Virus record (IMG/VR): IMGVR_UViG_3300015368_000101
Location: 1-40,815 of that record
DNA: 40,815 nucleotides
Source of the DNA: a virus
Direction: 5' to 3' (one strand)
Made by a program: the position numbers and the translations under genes. How positions within the stretch are numbered: the first letter of the stretch is position 1; each line of letters starts with the position of its first letter. The notes below the pieces were generated by a model. It made no database searches, was not told the DNA's origin, and was given only the letters and a program-made list of their open reading frames with translations. Below are positions 23,333 to 33,139 of this stretch, one piece after another.

Positions 23333-23809
23333 ATGCGTATAAAGATAGATTGGAGAAGCTCCAGTAAGGAAAACTACAATAATTTCTGCAAAAAAAATCC
23401 CACTATTAAAATTACATTTGATGAGTGGAGAAACATTATATATCTATATAATGAATCTTTCAAGAATTATATTTTAGAAACAGGAGAGAAAGCTAAGCTT
23501 CCATTTGGATTTGGAGAGTTTTCAATCAATAAAAAGAAAAGAAAGAAACTAAAAGATGTAGATGGTAAAGAATATGTTAACTTACCAGTTGATTGGAAAA
23601 GAAGTAAAGAGAAGGGTAAAATAATATACAACTTTAATTATCACACAGAAGGTTATTTCTTTGGCTGGATGTGGTTCAAAGAAACAGCTAGACTAAAGAA
23701 TATAAATCTTTGGTATTTTAAACCTACTCGCACAACCTCTAGGTTACTTTCACATTATATAAAAACAGACGATAAGTATCAACATATATACAGAGAGTGG
23801 AAGAAATAA
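23333..23809 (+). CDS. Small basic protein conserved in the tail block, function unknown
   Basis: The protein has 158 residues and is strongly basic, with many Lys, Trp and Tyr. It has LPFGFGEFSINKKKRKK (about 56-72), then an aromatic segment with YFFGWMWFKETARLK and a basic C-terminus. The charge suggests contact with DNA or RNA. It sits between two probable connector genes and immediately precedes the inserted HNH gene. It may be a DNA-contacting neck or assembly factor, or a regulator. No named family is recognised. Confidence 0.7.
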   Translation: MRIKIDWRSSSKENYNNFCKKNPTIKITFDEWRNIIYLYNESFKNYILETGEKAKLPFGFGEFSINKKKRKKLKDVDGKEYVNLPVDWKRSKEKGKIIYNFNYHTEGYFFGWMWFKETARLKNINLWYFKPTRTTSRLLSHYIKTDDKYQHIYREWKK

Positions 23810-23810
23810 T

Positions 23811-24245
23811 ATGAAAAAGAAAATAACAGAACGTAGAAGTTCTCCAGAATATAAAGTTTGGAATAACTTTAAAACTAGATGTTTTAATCCAAATACTCCA
23901 AACTATCATAGATATGGAGGAAGAGGAATTACTGTTTGTGATAAGTGGTTAAATTTTGAAGGTTTTTTAGAAGATATGGGAAAAAGACCATCAAGTTTAC
24001 ATTCTTTAGACAGAATAAATAATGATGGAAATTACTGTAAAGATAATTGTAGATGGTCAACTAAAGCAGAACAAGTTAGAAATAGAAGTTGTAATATTTA
24101 TATTATATACAACAATGAAAAAAGAATTTTAAAAGATATTGCAAAAGATGTTGGACTAGATTATCAACTAATTAAAAGAAGATTAGATAAGGGAGTTAAT
24201 ATAGATACAGCAATAAGAAAAGATTTAAAACACGTTAGATTATGA
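23811..24245 (+). CDS. Second HNH homing endonuclease with C-terminal helix-turn-helix
   Basis: The protein has 144 residues. The segment YKVWNNFKTRC and RYGGRGITVCDKWLNFEGF (residues 14-52) followed by SLDRINNDGNYCKDNCRW (65-82) and EQVRNR is the characteristic layout of phage HNH endonucleases of the YGGRGI type, with the H64/D67 region and N-x-C-x-W in the active site. Residues 103-144 (ILKDIAKDVGLDYQLIKRRL) form a helix-turn-helix for site recognition, as in other intron- or intergenically encoded enzymes. It begins one base after the 23333 gene and ends with an ATGA overlap with 24242, so it is inserted into an operon without breaking a frame. It differs in type from the HNH at 12701. 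Confidence 0.88.
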   Translation: MKKKITERRSSPEYKVWNNFKTRCFNPNTPNYHRYGGRGITVCDKWLNFEGFLEDMGKRPSSLHSLDRINNDGNYCKDNCRWSTKAEQVRNRSCNIYIIYNNEKRILKDIAKDVGLDYQLIKRRLDKGVNIDTAIRKDLKHVRL

Positions 24246-25213
24246 GTTATTATTACAAGTACAACTTTGTCTCTCCTCAACCAATCTATGCAACTGTTAA
24301 GGAAGAGTTAAAAAGTTATTTTGATACAGGTGCAGTGGATGATTTGCTGTTTCCTACTTATTTAGACAAATGTTTAAAGAAGTTAGGTAGAGCAACTTAT
24401 GTTATTTCTGAAGAGATTCTTCATATGAATGACTTTGAATCTAGACTTCCTGATAACTTCTATGCTGTAAGAGAAGCTTGGATGTGTACAGAAATACCAT
24501 CTAACTATCCTTATCAAACAGCTAATTCATTCTATTCTCAAGCATCCTCACAGACAACTATTCAAGTATCTCCATATATAAGTGGAACTGTACCATGTAC
24601 TAATCCACAATGTACTACAGGATGTCCTTCATGTATGCCTGAGCTTATTCAAGCTGTATATAAAACTAATCAACAAGTTGCTAGAGGATATAGAAATGAA
24701 TACTTACTTAAGCCAGGTAATATATCTGTAAGAAAGAACTGTGATGTAGAATATACTAATGCTTGGGAGTTTTATGTTCCACCTCCACCAATCCATGAGT
24801 TCACTCCAGGTTCTGCTAGCTATGACTCATTTGATATTAGAGATAATAAATTTGTTACCAACTTTAGAGAAGGTACAGTTCATTTGATATTTTATGCTAC
24901 AGAGTATGATGAAATAGGTAATCAATTAGTTCCTGATAACTATCGTATTAGAGAATATGTTGAGCACTTTATTAAATATAAAGTGTTTGAAACATTAACT
25001 AATCAGTTAACAGATGAAACCTTTGCTCAGTTACAACAGAAACTAGGATATTACAAAAGTTTGTCTGATGAAGCTTTCATCATGGCTGATATTGAAATCA
25101 AGAAACAAGATCCTTGGACTAAACAAAGAAGGATTAAGAATGACTTGAATAGATTCAATATGTATGAATTACCTAATAGATCTTATAACGCATACGGTTG
25201 GGGAAGAAACTAA
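24242..25213 (+). CDS. Probable head-tail connector/ring protein
   Basis: The protein has 323 residues. Helices near 18-60 (KEELKSYFDTG, YLDKCLKKLGRATYV) are followed by beta strands, a Cys cluster C119, C124, C128, C131 (a possible metal site or disulfide loop), and then a long C-terminal helical part (about 245-310) with YVEHFIKYKVFETL and ELPNRSYNAYGWGRN at the end. The layout of an adaptor with helical ends around a beta core suits proteins that stack between portal and tail. It directly precedes the giant tail protein gene, from which it is separated by 9 bases. Its ATG overlaps the HNH stop. Confidence 0.6.
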   Translation: MSYYYKYNFVSPQPIYATVKEELKSYFDTGAVDDLLFPTYLDKCLKKLGRATYVISEEILHMNDFESRLPDNFYAVREAWMCTEIPSNYPYQTANSFYSQASSQTTIQVSPYISGTVPCTNPQCTTGCPSCMPELIQAVYKTNQQVARGYRNEYLLKPGNISVRKNCDVEYTNAWEFYVPPPPIHEFTPGSASYDSFDIRDNKFVTNFREGTVHLIFYATEYDEIGNQLVPDNYRIREYVEHFIKYKVFETLTNQLTDETFAQLQQKLGYYKSLSDEAFIMADIEIKKQDPWTKQRRIKNDLNRFNMYELPNRSYNAYGWGRN

Positions 25214-25222
25214 TAATTAACT

Positions 25223-28200
25223 ATGGCTGAAGAACAACAACAAGGACCACTTAGACAAGAGTATAATCTTGGTAGAATTGGTTTAAATATGGATTCAACC
25301 GTAAATCAGGTTGAGAAAGGTAAGCTTACTTATGCCTTAAATGCTGCATTGGAAAACTTTGATGCTAATTCTGTTAACTATCAGAATGAGCAGGGAAATA
25401 CCTTTTGCCTACAATTTCCTGATGGTTATCAACTTATTGGTACACACTTTATTCAAGAACAAAGCAAACATATATTCTTCTTAGCAAATTCTTTAACAGG
25501 AGGTTCTGAAATAGGATATATGGTTAATAATGATTGTGTTTATCATCAATATATTAATGGAGATTGTCTTAATTTTAATATAGAATATCCAATTCATAAA
25601 GCTGTACATAAGATTACAAACTGTACAACAGAGGTATATTGGACAGATGGTCTTAATCCTAGAAGATTTATAGATTTAAATAATCCTCCACTTACTACAA
25701 TTTATCCAGATGGAGTTATTTGTAATCCTGAAACACTTCCTGTAATTGATTGTAATAAATTAAGTATTCAGCCTAATTTTAATATTCCACAACTATCAAT
25801 TAATAGTATTCTTAATGGTGGAGCTTTAATAGCTGGAACATATCAGTTTGCCATTCAATACTGTAGTGCTCTAGGAGATGCTTACACTTCTTACTATTCA
25901 GTAACCAATCCTACACCTATTGCTAATCCTCAACTTACCACAAATGATTTTAACTATCCTGTGGGTAAATCAATTGCAATAGATGTTAGTAATATAGATC
26001 TTACAGGGTATTTTGAATATTATAACTTGGCTGTTATTAAAACTATAAATGGTGCTAGTGCTGTTTCATTGGTAGGAACATATTTTATTGATGGTGCTAC
26101 TAAACAAATAGTTTATTCAGGTCAAGATGTAACAGCTATTACACTTTCCACTGCAGATATAATTGAGAAGTTTCCTTATTATGATATTGCTCAAGATATA
26201 ACATCAGTTCAAGATTTATTAGTATGGGATAATCTTACTTCTATAGATAGAGTGAATTATCAAAAGATTGCTAATCAAATTGAACTTGCATGGGAAACTT
26301 GGAGAATCCCTTCTACAGAAAACTATGCTGATTCATTAAATGCTGCTAATCTAAGAGGCTATCTTAGAGATGAAATATATCCATTTGAGATTGTTTTCTT
26401 ACTTAGAAATGGTAAACAAACAGATGGTTTTCATATTCCTGGTAGAAAAAAGAATGGTAATGAAGCTCATCCAGATGTAACAAAAGCTAGTAATGCTGAC
26501 TATATTGGATCAGGAACAGTTGCTCCATATTGGAAAATATACAATACAGGAGCTCTAACAGACTATTCTCCTCAATATGCAGCTGCTGTAGATAAGAAAA
26601 CTTACAAAGGACCTTATCAATATGGTGAATTTGCTTATTGGGAATCTACAGAACTTTATCCATGTAATACAGATGTATGGGGAGATCTTGCTGATACTCC
26701 TATTAGACATCATAAGTTTCCAGATGTATCTGTAAGTCCTATTTTTGAAACACCAACAATTGTATATTCTGGTAATCAAATAGTACCAGTGATGCAAAAT
26801 GATGCTGTATTTCCAATTGGTGTTAAAATAAACTCAGAACAAGTTTTTGAATTAATACGTCAATCTTCTCTTACACAATATGAGAAAGATCAAATTGTTG
26901 GATTCAAGGTAGTTAGAGGAGATAGAAGCACTAATCAATCTGTTGTAGCAAAAGGTATATTAAGAAATGTTGGTACATATTCAAGAGAAGGAACTTCTTA
27001 CTACTACCCTAATTATCCTTATAATGATTTAAGTTCTGATCCATTCTTATTAGCACAAAATAATGCTTATAACTCACAATGTGTTACTTATAGTATATCA
27101 GCAAGTATTGCTGGTTCAGTTCAATATACTAATTGTAATACAGGCGAAATAGCAGTGAGAACTTTTACTAGTAATGAAATATTTAATTTATGTTCTGTAA
27201 CACTTCCTGTTGTAACAACAGGAATAGCTACTATTACAAATATAAGCGGTACATCTTATGTATTAACCTGTTATGATATTACTTACACGGAGTTTAATTA
27301 TACAGATGCTCTTACACAACAACTTACTAATATTTATGTTTATCCAGGTAATCCAATAAATGTAAACTCTGTTACATTACCTAAAGTAGTAGGAGGATCA
27401 AACAAAGCTAGTGTAACAATAAATAACAATAATAAGAATACAATATGTTATCCATCTAATTTAACTGGGTTTTCTGATAATTCTTCTAAATATAGATATG
27501 TATTTAATTCACCAGAAACTTCTTTTGGACAACCTACATTAGGTAATGTTCTTAAGATAGAGAATGCAATTTTTGGTGCTGGTAAAGCTCATTTTGTACA
27601 AGTTAAAAAGAATGCTCAATATAAACTAGTAAGTGAAAGTGCACAAGTAGATGCTTTGAACTCAAGCTATAATATTGCTATGACTACAGGTACACTTGAT
27701 GCAACAGCAATGTTTACAGCTTTTCAAGCATACTTACAACTTTATATAAATGGTATTACTAGAAGAAACTATGCATATTCATTTAACTCTATAGCTAGTT
27801 ATGATTATGGAGTAGCTGTAGATAATGGCTTAGGAATAAAACAAAGAGAACTTGATATTTATCAATATCTTATTCCTGGTGTAGAATCAGTTGGTGATGA
27901 TCTTACAATAAACAACTGGCAAAGAGAATCTTCTGTTTATTTAAAGACAGCAGGAACTACTCCTCTTCCATATGTAAATCAAACACCTAATCTTCTTAAT
28001 AATGGAATACCTGAGATTTCTGATACATCAAGATTTACTATATCAGAAAATGGTAATTGTGCTACTCCAGAAGATCAAAAAGATATTAAGGTGGTATCCT
28101 ATTATGGATCTATCAAGAATATAATTGCTGACCAATGGGGACAAATGTATTCTTATAATACAATTGATACAGGATTTCAAAAGCTTATTACAACAGTAGG

Positions 28201-29758
28201 TACAGATGAAACTATATTTGGTGGAGATACATTTATTGGTAAGTTTGCATTAAAAACCAAACTTCCTTTCTTTATTGATAATAGGGTGGGAGCTCCTGAT
28301 GACAGTGATGTTTATTATGATGAAATAGGTAATGTGGCTTATCCACAATACTGGCATTCTTCTAGATCTATTTTAAGTGATTATCAAGCAGGAAAGACAA
28401 ATCTTAAAAATATTATATCAGTTAAAGCTCATTACTTTGACTGTCCTAATAATCCAGCAATTGGAAGTACAACTACAACTACAACTAGTACAACTAAAGA
28501 TTTGACTGGAACTGTAACTGTAAGTACAACAAATGCTTATTATGATGGTAAGTTCTATTTATTTGCATATGGTATACCATATTTCTATGTAGAATCTTCT
28601 ATCAATACTGATTTACGTCAAGCATTTAACAATCAAGAAGGAGACTTCTATCCTCATGTGAGCTCTGGTATTCCTGACAACTGGTTACAACAATCTTTTG
28701 TTCCTATTGCTTTTGATAATACATATACATATAATGTTACGTTCTCTAAGCAAAATAAAGAAAACTATTTCTCTCATTTGCCTGTAGATTGGAAACCTAA
28801 TAATTGTTATACATACTATCCATTTAGAGTTATATATTCTGAACAACAATCATCTAATCCTAGTACAAGAGTTAATAGCTGGTTAAACTATGCACCTATT
28901 TCTTTCTTTGACTTTCCAGAAAACTTTGGTAAGTTAGTTTCTTTAGATGGTATTCAGAATAAATCTATTCTAGCTAGATTTGAGAATAAGTCATTGTTAT
29001 ACAATACATTGTTAACAATGAATACAAGTAATCCTCAAGCTGCTTATTTGGGTAATCCTTCATTGTTTGGTAATCCTCCAGTAGATTTTGCTGAAACAAA
29101 TCTTGGATATGTAGGTACACAGAATAAGTTCTTATTAAAGATTCCTCAAGGACAAATTACAATAGATGCTAAAAGAGGTCAGATATTTTTGATATCATTA
29201 AGTATGTATGGTAAATATGTTCCTGAAGATATCACTGGATTTGGTTCTGGTGTGAATAGATTTATTACAGATCACTTACCATTTGAGATACTTAGATATT
29301 ATGCTAATGCAGATGTAGATAACCACTTTAATGGTATAGGTGTACATGGTGTATATGATAGTAAGTATGATAGAGTGATTATCAGTAAGTTAGATTACAT
29401 TCCTCAATTAGCTTATGTAGGAGTTATTAAATATGATAGTGATCTTAAGAAGTTTTATATAAATAAGACTTATGGTTCAACAGTGCTTAGACAATATGTA
29501 AATCTTACAGATCCTAAATACTTCTGTAATAAGTCTTGGACTTTATCATTTAATGTAAATACAAAAAGTTGGGTAAGCTTTCATAGTTATATACCTAACT
29601 TCTATATAGCAGAAAACAATATATTCTATTCTGGTTTAAATGAGGGATGTGATTTACATGCAATAGCTGTACAAGAGCTTCCTAATCCAACCACTACAAC
29701 CACTACAACAGTTATATTAAATTGTAATTTGAGTGGTAATGCAGTTTATGTTTCTTAA
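25223..29758 (+). CDS. Giant tail stabilisation (muzzle-type) protein
   Basis: The protein has 1511 residues. The N-terminus (LRQEYNLGRIGLNMDSTVNQ) is of the kind found in tail stabilisation proteins of crAss-like phages. The body is almost all beta, with many Tyr, Asn and aromatic strand repeats, as in a large propeller or multi-sandwich tube. A Thr-rich spacer TTTTTTSTT (about residues 1083-1091) marks an inserted module, and the C-terminus ends with NPTTTTTTTVILNC and a short hydrophobic tail. Its size and place after the ring genes make it the likely distal tail/muzzle that controls release of cargo proteins and DNA. The next gene starts 11 bases later and could be a split-off part of it. 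Confidence 0.75.
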   Translation: MAEEQQQGPLRQEYNLGRIGLNMDSTVNQVEKGKLTYALNAALENFDANSVNYQNEQGNTFCLQFPDGYQLIGTHFIQEQSKHIFFLANSLTGGSEIGYMVNNDCVYHQYINGDCLNFNIEYPIHKAVHKITNCTTEVYWTDGLNPRRFIDLNNPPLTTIYPDGVICNPETLPVIDCNKLSIQPNFNIPQLSINSILNGGALIAGTYQFAIQYCSALGDAYTSYYSVTNPTPIANPQLTTNDFNYPVGKSIAIDVSNIDLTGYFEYYNLAVIKTINGASAVSLVGTYFIDGATKQIVYSGQDVTAITLSTADIIEKFPYYDIAQDITSVQDLLVWDNLTSIDRVNYQKIANQIELAWETWRIPSTENYADSLNAANLRGYLRDEIYPFEIVFLLRNGKQTDGFHIPGRKKNGNEAHPDVTKASNADYIGSGTVAPYWKIYNTGALTDYSPQYAAAVDKKTYKGPYQYGEFAYWESTELYPCNTDVWGDLADTPIRHHKFPDVSVSPIFETPTIVYSGNQIVPVMQNDAVFPIGVKINSEQVFELIRQSSLTQYEKDQIVGFKVVRGDRSTNQSVVAKGILRNVGTYSREGTSYYYPNYPYNDLSSDPFLLAQNNAYNSQCVTYSISASIAGSVQYTNCNTGEIAVRTFTSNEIFNLCSVTLPVVTTGIATITNISGTSYVLTCYDITYTEFNYTDALTQQLTNIYVYPGNPINVNSVTLPKVVGGSNKASVTINNNNKNTICYPSNLTGFSDNSSKYRYVFNSPETSFGQPTLGNVLKIENAIFGAGKAHFVQVKKNAQYKLVSESAQVDALNSSYNIAMTTGTLDATAMFTAFQAYLQLYINGITRRNYAYSFNSIASYDYGVAVDNGLGIKQRELDIYQYLIPGVESVGDDLTINNWQRESSVYLKTAGTTPLPYVNQTPNLLNNGIPEISDTSRFTISENGNCATPEDQKDIKVVSYYGSIKNIIADQWGQMYSYNTIDTGFQKLITTVGTDETIFGGDTFIGKFALKTKLPFFIDNRVGAPDDSDVYYDEIGNVAYPQYWHSSRSILSDYQAGKTNLKNIISVKAHYFDCPNNPAIGSTTTTTTSTTKDLTGTVTVSTTNAYYDGKFYLFAYGIPYFYVESSINTDLRQAFNNQEGDFYPHVSSGIPDNWLQQSFVPIAFDNTYTYNVTFSKQNKENYFSHLPVDWKPNNCYTYYPFRVIYSEQQSSNPSTRVNSWLNYAPISFFDFPENFGKLVSLDGIQNKSILARFENKSLLYNTLLTMNTSNPQAAYLGNPSLFGNPPVDFAETNLGYVGTQNKFLLKIPQGQITIDAKRGQIFLISLSMYGKYVPEDITGFGSGVNRFITDHLPFEILRYYANADVDNHFNGIGVHGVYDSKYDRVIISKLDYIPQLAYVGVIKYDSDLKKFYINKTYGSTVLRQYVNLTDPKYFCNKSWTLSFNVNTKSWVSFHSYIPNFYIAENNIFYSGLNEGCDLHAIAVQELPNPTTTTTTTVILNCNLSGNAVYVS

Positions 29759-29769
29759 AATAATAATAA

Positions 29770-30633
29770 ATGTCTAAAGTAGTAATAGTAAAATTAACAG
29801 CAGCTGGAAACAGAACAGGACCATTCACGATTTTGGATAATCTAGGTGATGTCTTAGGTGTAGATATATCTAAGGAAGATCTTATTGATGGATATACAGT
29901 GAGTGTTTCTGATAGTGTTACTACAATTATATTACAATCCACTGGTAAATGTCATACAGTATTGGAATTACCTATAGGAGCACTTACACAAGAAGAGATA
30001 GCTGCCATTGAATTTGTGCCTACTAATACAGCCACTATATGGAAACATCTATATTCTTCAACTATATATAACACATATTATGATAATATAGAACCGTTCA
30101 TTCTAGAATATCCATTTGCATATCAATCATATGATGAAATATTACAGAATGTAAAAGACTATACCAGAGCTATTAAGTATCTTCCTAGTACTAATGGAGC
30201 ATATAATGATAACTCAGCTATAGAAATTAATGGCTATTTTAATAAAGCTATTCTATATAATGGTCAACAATGTTCTGGTTTGTTAAACTTGGTTCCTAAA
30301 CCATTGCGTAACTTACAATCATATATGAGCTATCCTATATACAACACTGATAGTAAAACAATCATGTATGCTAAGTCAGATGGTTTCTATCAATATAATA
30401 CTTTCTGGGGATTAGTTAAAGATAAAACCGTACCTTTGTTCCTAACCAGTTGTGAGTCTTTATCTATTGATAAAGTGTTAAATCAAGCTAACATGGATTA
30501 TGGTAAACGTTCATATAAAAAAGAACCTTTAAGAGCTAAGTTCTTGAAGGTCAGACATATACTAGATGACAAATCTGATTTGCATTTAATTAGTGGATTC
30601 ATTGTTACACCTGCTGAAATTTCATTTAAGTAA
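29770..30633 (+). CDS. Tail protein with shuffled N-terminal module, possible partner of the muzzle protein
   Basis: The protein has 287 residues. Residues 1-70 match the N-terminal domain of the 20603-21181 protein (AGNRTGPF against AGSDTGPF, followed by similarly spaced L-x2-G-x-T and S-x-G-x-C motifs). Residues about 85-287 form a second, mixed beta domain with FILEYPFAYQSYDEIL and a basic C-terminal segment ending in IVTPAEISFK. It follows the giant tail protein by 11 bases and overlaps the next ATG by one base. It may be a separate tail tip component or the detached C-terminal part of the muzzle protein. Confidence 0.65.
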   Translation: MSKVVIVKLTAAGNRTGPFTILDNLGDVLGVDISKEDLIDGYTVSVSDSVTTIILQSTGKCHTVLELPIGALTQEEIAAIEFVPTNTATIWKHLYSSTIYNTYYDNIEPFILEYPFAYQSYDEILQNVKDYTRAIKYLPSTNGAYNDNSAIEINGYFNKAILYNGQQCSGLLNLVPKPLRNLQSYMSYPIYNTDSKTIMYAKSDGFYQYNTFWGLVKDKTVPLFLTSCESLSIDKVLNQANMDYGKRSYKKEPLRAKFLKVRHILDDKSDLHLISGFIVTPAEISFK

Positions 30634-33119
30634 TGGTTAAGTGGTTAAAAAAATATGACAATGGTGGACCTATTAATGGTCCTAAAGTTCCTCCAATCAA
30701 GTTGAATGGTACAGAAGTGTATGAGCATGGAGAAGATAGTGCTACAGCAGATAAGTTAGAGAATGGTGTAAATCCAACTGACTTAACTCAAAAAGGAATT
30801 AAGTATGCAAAGCAAATAGGTAAACAAGCTGCTCAACAAGGAAAGAAAGCTGTTATATCTAGTGATATACAGAGAGCTAAAGAAACAGCAGATTTAATGG
30901 CTAATGAAGCTGGTATGCAACATACCACATCTCCATTACTTAGAACATGGGATATAGGTGAATATGATGGAGCTCCTGAAGGAAGTTTCAAAGAGAAACA
31001 ATGGGTAAAGAATCCTAACACTGTTGTCCCTGGTGGAGAACCATTTAGTAACTTTGCTCAAAGAATGGAGCAAGCTTATGATATGGTTAAGAAAGCTCCT
31101 GCTAGTGATGATATAATTACACACAGTAAGGTGACAAGAGCATTTAAAGCTCTAGAATCAACAGGTGGACAATGGACAGATAAAACTACCAAAAAGTTCT
31201 CAGACCTCAAGGATGAGCCTAAGAAAGAGAATGGGGGCTGGTTAAATAAATATGAGCAAGGTGGAATGGTATTAGAAAAGATTCATGATAACTATGGTAA
31301 ACAGAGTAACTATAATGATGCTAAAGCTTCTACAGGTCCTGGATTTGTAGGACTTGGTTATGGTGCATCTAACTGGAAGTCTCCAGCATGGGGAGGACAG
31401 TTTCAGAATGGTGGTAGTTTACATAATAAAGCATGGGTAGATAGTGTTAATAATGCTAATATGGATAAGGATTTTGTACAAAGATATTATGCTAAAAATA
31501 ATCCTCCTGCTCCAATACATTTATCACAAACTCCAAGTGGTGAAATGTCTACTCACTATATGGCTGATGCTGATAATATGGTTTTTCCTACAGTGGTAAA
31601 TCCTAAAACATTTAATCCATTAGATGTCTACACTCAACCTGGAAATTTACAATACTTAGATAAGCCAGGACCAGTAGTTGATAGAAAAACAGCTGTTGAT
31701 TATGCTAGACATACAGGAGAGTATATTAATTTTAAAAATGAACAAGATGCTCAATGGTATGCAAATAATGGATATAAGAAAGGCACAGGTGTATTAAATA
31801 GTATTGACAAAGGTAAAGCTTATAATAATCCTAAATACCAAATGGGTGGAAGTATGCCAGGTGCTGTAGGATTCACATACGCACGCACAGCTGGCTCAGC
31901 TCCTGCTAATGGTAAGTATACTAAGAAGACAAAAGCAAGTGCTCAGAATGGCAAGGAAATGAGTTTCTATCAGAATGGACTAGACTTCACTCCTAAGAGT
32001 ATTAGTAAAAATGGTTCTGTAATTGAAGATGACATGGGTCAATGGGCTCACCCAGGTGAGATAACAAGAATCAATTCTAATAATATTACAATGGAAGGAG
32101 TTGATTATCCTGTACTTGGTGTATCTGATACAGGACATCAACAAATGATGTATCCTGATCAACACTATAAGTTTGAAGGTAAGAAGGTTACAGAATACCC
32201 AATGGCTCAGGATGGTGAGAATATTAGTAAAAAGTTAAAAGAACAAGCTGAAGAGTTCTTAGCTAAAAGAAATGCTAATAGACCTACAATGTCTCAATAT
32301 ACTCCTAAGAAGGGAGAAGCTGAAAGATTAGAAAAAGAGAAAGCACAAAGAAGAGAAGAAAATTCTGCATTATTAAATAGAGCAGCAAGTTCTAAATATG
32401 CAGCTAATGCTATGAACAATCTTGTTGAACCTATGTTAGCTATAGAGGCTGGAATTGGTGGAGGTAAATTAATTAAAGCAGGAGCAGAAACAGCAGGTAA
32501 ATATCTTACAGAAGAAACAGCTTTAAAAAATGCTTATAAGTTAAATCCTTATGCATTTAAAGCAAACCCAGAAGCTTATTATAGAATGATAGGTAAAGAA
32601 GGATATGCAGATGCTTTAGAGAGTGGTGTAGTTAGACCTCCAATAGGATCAGGTCATACAGAAGCATACTATAACAAAGGATATCCTTTAGATACAAGAC
32701 TTAGAGATGCTACTGGAAGAGCAGGATATGAAGGACCTTACATGACAGAAGTGAAAGGAAATAAAGACTTATTTGTAGATGAGAATGTAGCAGCTTATAC
32801 AGGACCTATGTTTGATGATCCAGTTGTTTATTCAAAAGAACCTATATCTATATCTAATCCTAATGTTAAGTTATATAAAGAAAATTGGTTAAAAGGATAT
32901 AAAGAAGTTCCTAAACCAACTAGTACACAACAAGTTACAAGAGGACCTATTAATTGGTGGGAAGAACCAGGATTCATGAAAAGAAATCCAAACTTCAATC
33001 CTGAAGCATATGTAAATAGTCCTTTAGGTAATCCAAATGCTTCAAGAGATATTCCTAAAGGAATGGAACCTAGATTATCTAAAGATGAAAATGGTGGTTG
33101 GCTAAATAAATATAAATAA
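30633..33119 (+). CDS. Multidomain cargo protein with degenerate histidine-phosphatase domain
   Basis: The protein has 828 residues. Residues about 25-175 resemble the phosphoglycerate-mutase/histidine-phosphatase fold: EHGED (31-35) at the place of the catalytic R-H-G, SSDIQRAKETA (77-87), PLLRTWDIGEYDG and THSK (163-166). H32, R81 and H164 are kept, but the first arginine is E31. The motif xNGG/xQGG recurs (for example 9-12, 199-202, 209-211, 258-261), twice inside GGWLNKY. A segment near 300-390 (STHYMADADNMVFPTVV, EYINFKNEQDAQWYANN) is typical of phage internal proteins. Residues about 640-770 (YYRMIGKEGYADAL and later) may be an ADP-ribosyltransferase-like fold; this is weak. It is probably packed in the virion and ejected. 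Confidence 0.72.
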   Translation: MVKWLKKYDNGGPINGPKVPPIKLNGTEVYEHGEDSATADKLENGVNPTDLTQKGIKYAKQIGKQAAQQGKKAVISSDIQRAKETADLMANEAGMQHTTSPLLRTWDIGEYDGAPEGSFKEKQWVKNPNTVVPGGEPFSNFAQRMEQAYDMVKKAPASDDIITHSKVTRAFKALESTGGQWTDKTTKKFSDLKDEPKKENGGWLNKYEQGGMVLEKIHDNYGKQSNYNDAKASTGPGFVGLGYGASNWKSPAWGGQFQNGGSLHNKAWVDSVNNANMDKDFVQRYYAKNNPPAPIHLSQTPSGEMSTHYMADADNMVFPTVVNPKTFNPLDVYTQPGNLQYLDKPGPVVDRKTAVDYARHTGEYINFKNEQDAQWYANNGYKKGTGVLNSIDKGKAYNNPKYQMGGSMPGAVGFTYARTAGSAPANGKYTKKTKASAQNGKEMSFYQNGLDFTPKSISKNGSVIEDDMGQWAHPGEITRINSNNITMEGVDYPVLGVSDTGHQQMMYPDQHYKFEGKKVTEYPMAQDGENISKKLKEQAEEFLAKRNANRPTMSQYTPKKGEAERLEKEKAQRREENSALLNRAASSKYAANAMNNLVEPMLAIEAGIGGGKLIKAGAETAGKYLTEETALKNAYKLNPYAFKANPEAYYRMIGKEGYADALESGVVRPPIGSGHTEAYYNKGYPLDTRLRDATGRAGYEGPYMTEVKGNKDLFVDENVAAYTGPMFDDPVVYSKEPISISNPNVKLYKENWLKGYKEVPKPTSTQQVTRGPINWWEEPGFMKRNPNFNPEAYVNSPLGNPNASRDIPKGMEPRLSKDENGGWLNKYK

Positions 33120-33139
33120 ACCATATATAAAAGTTCGAT

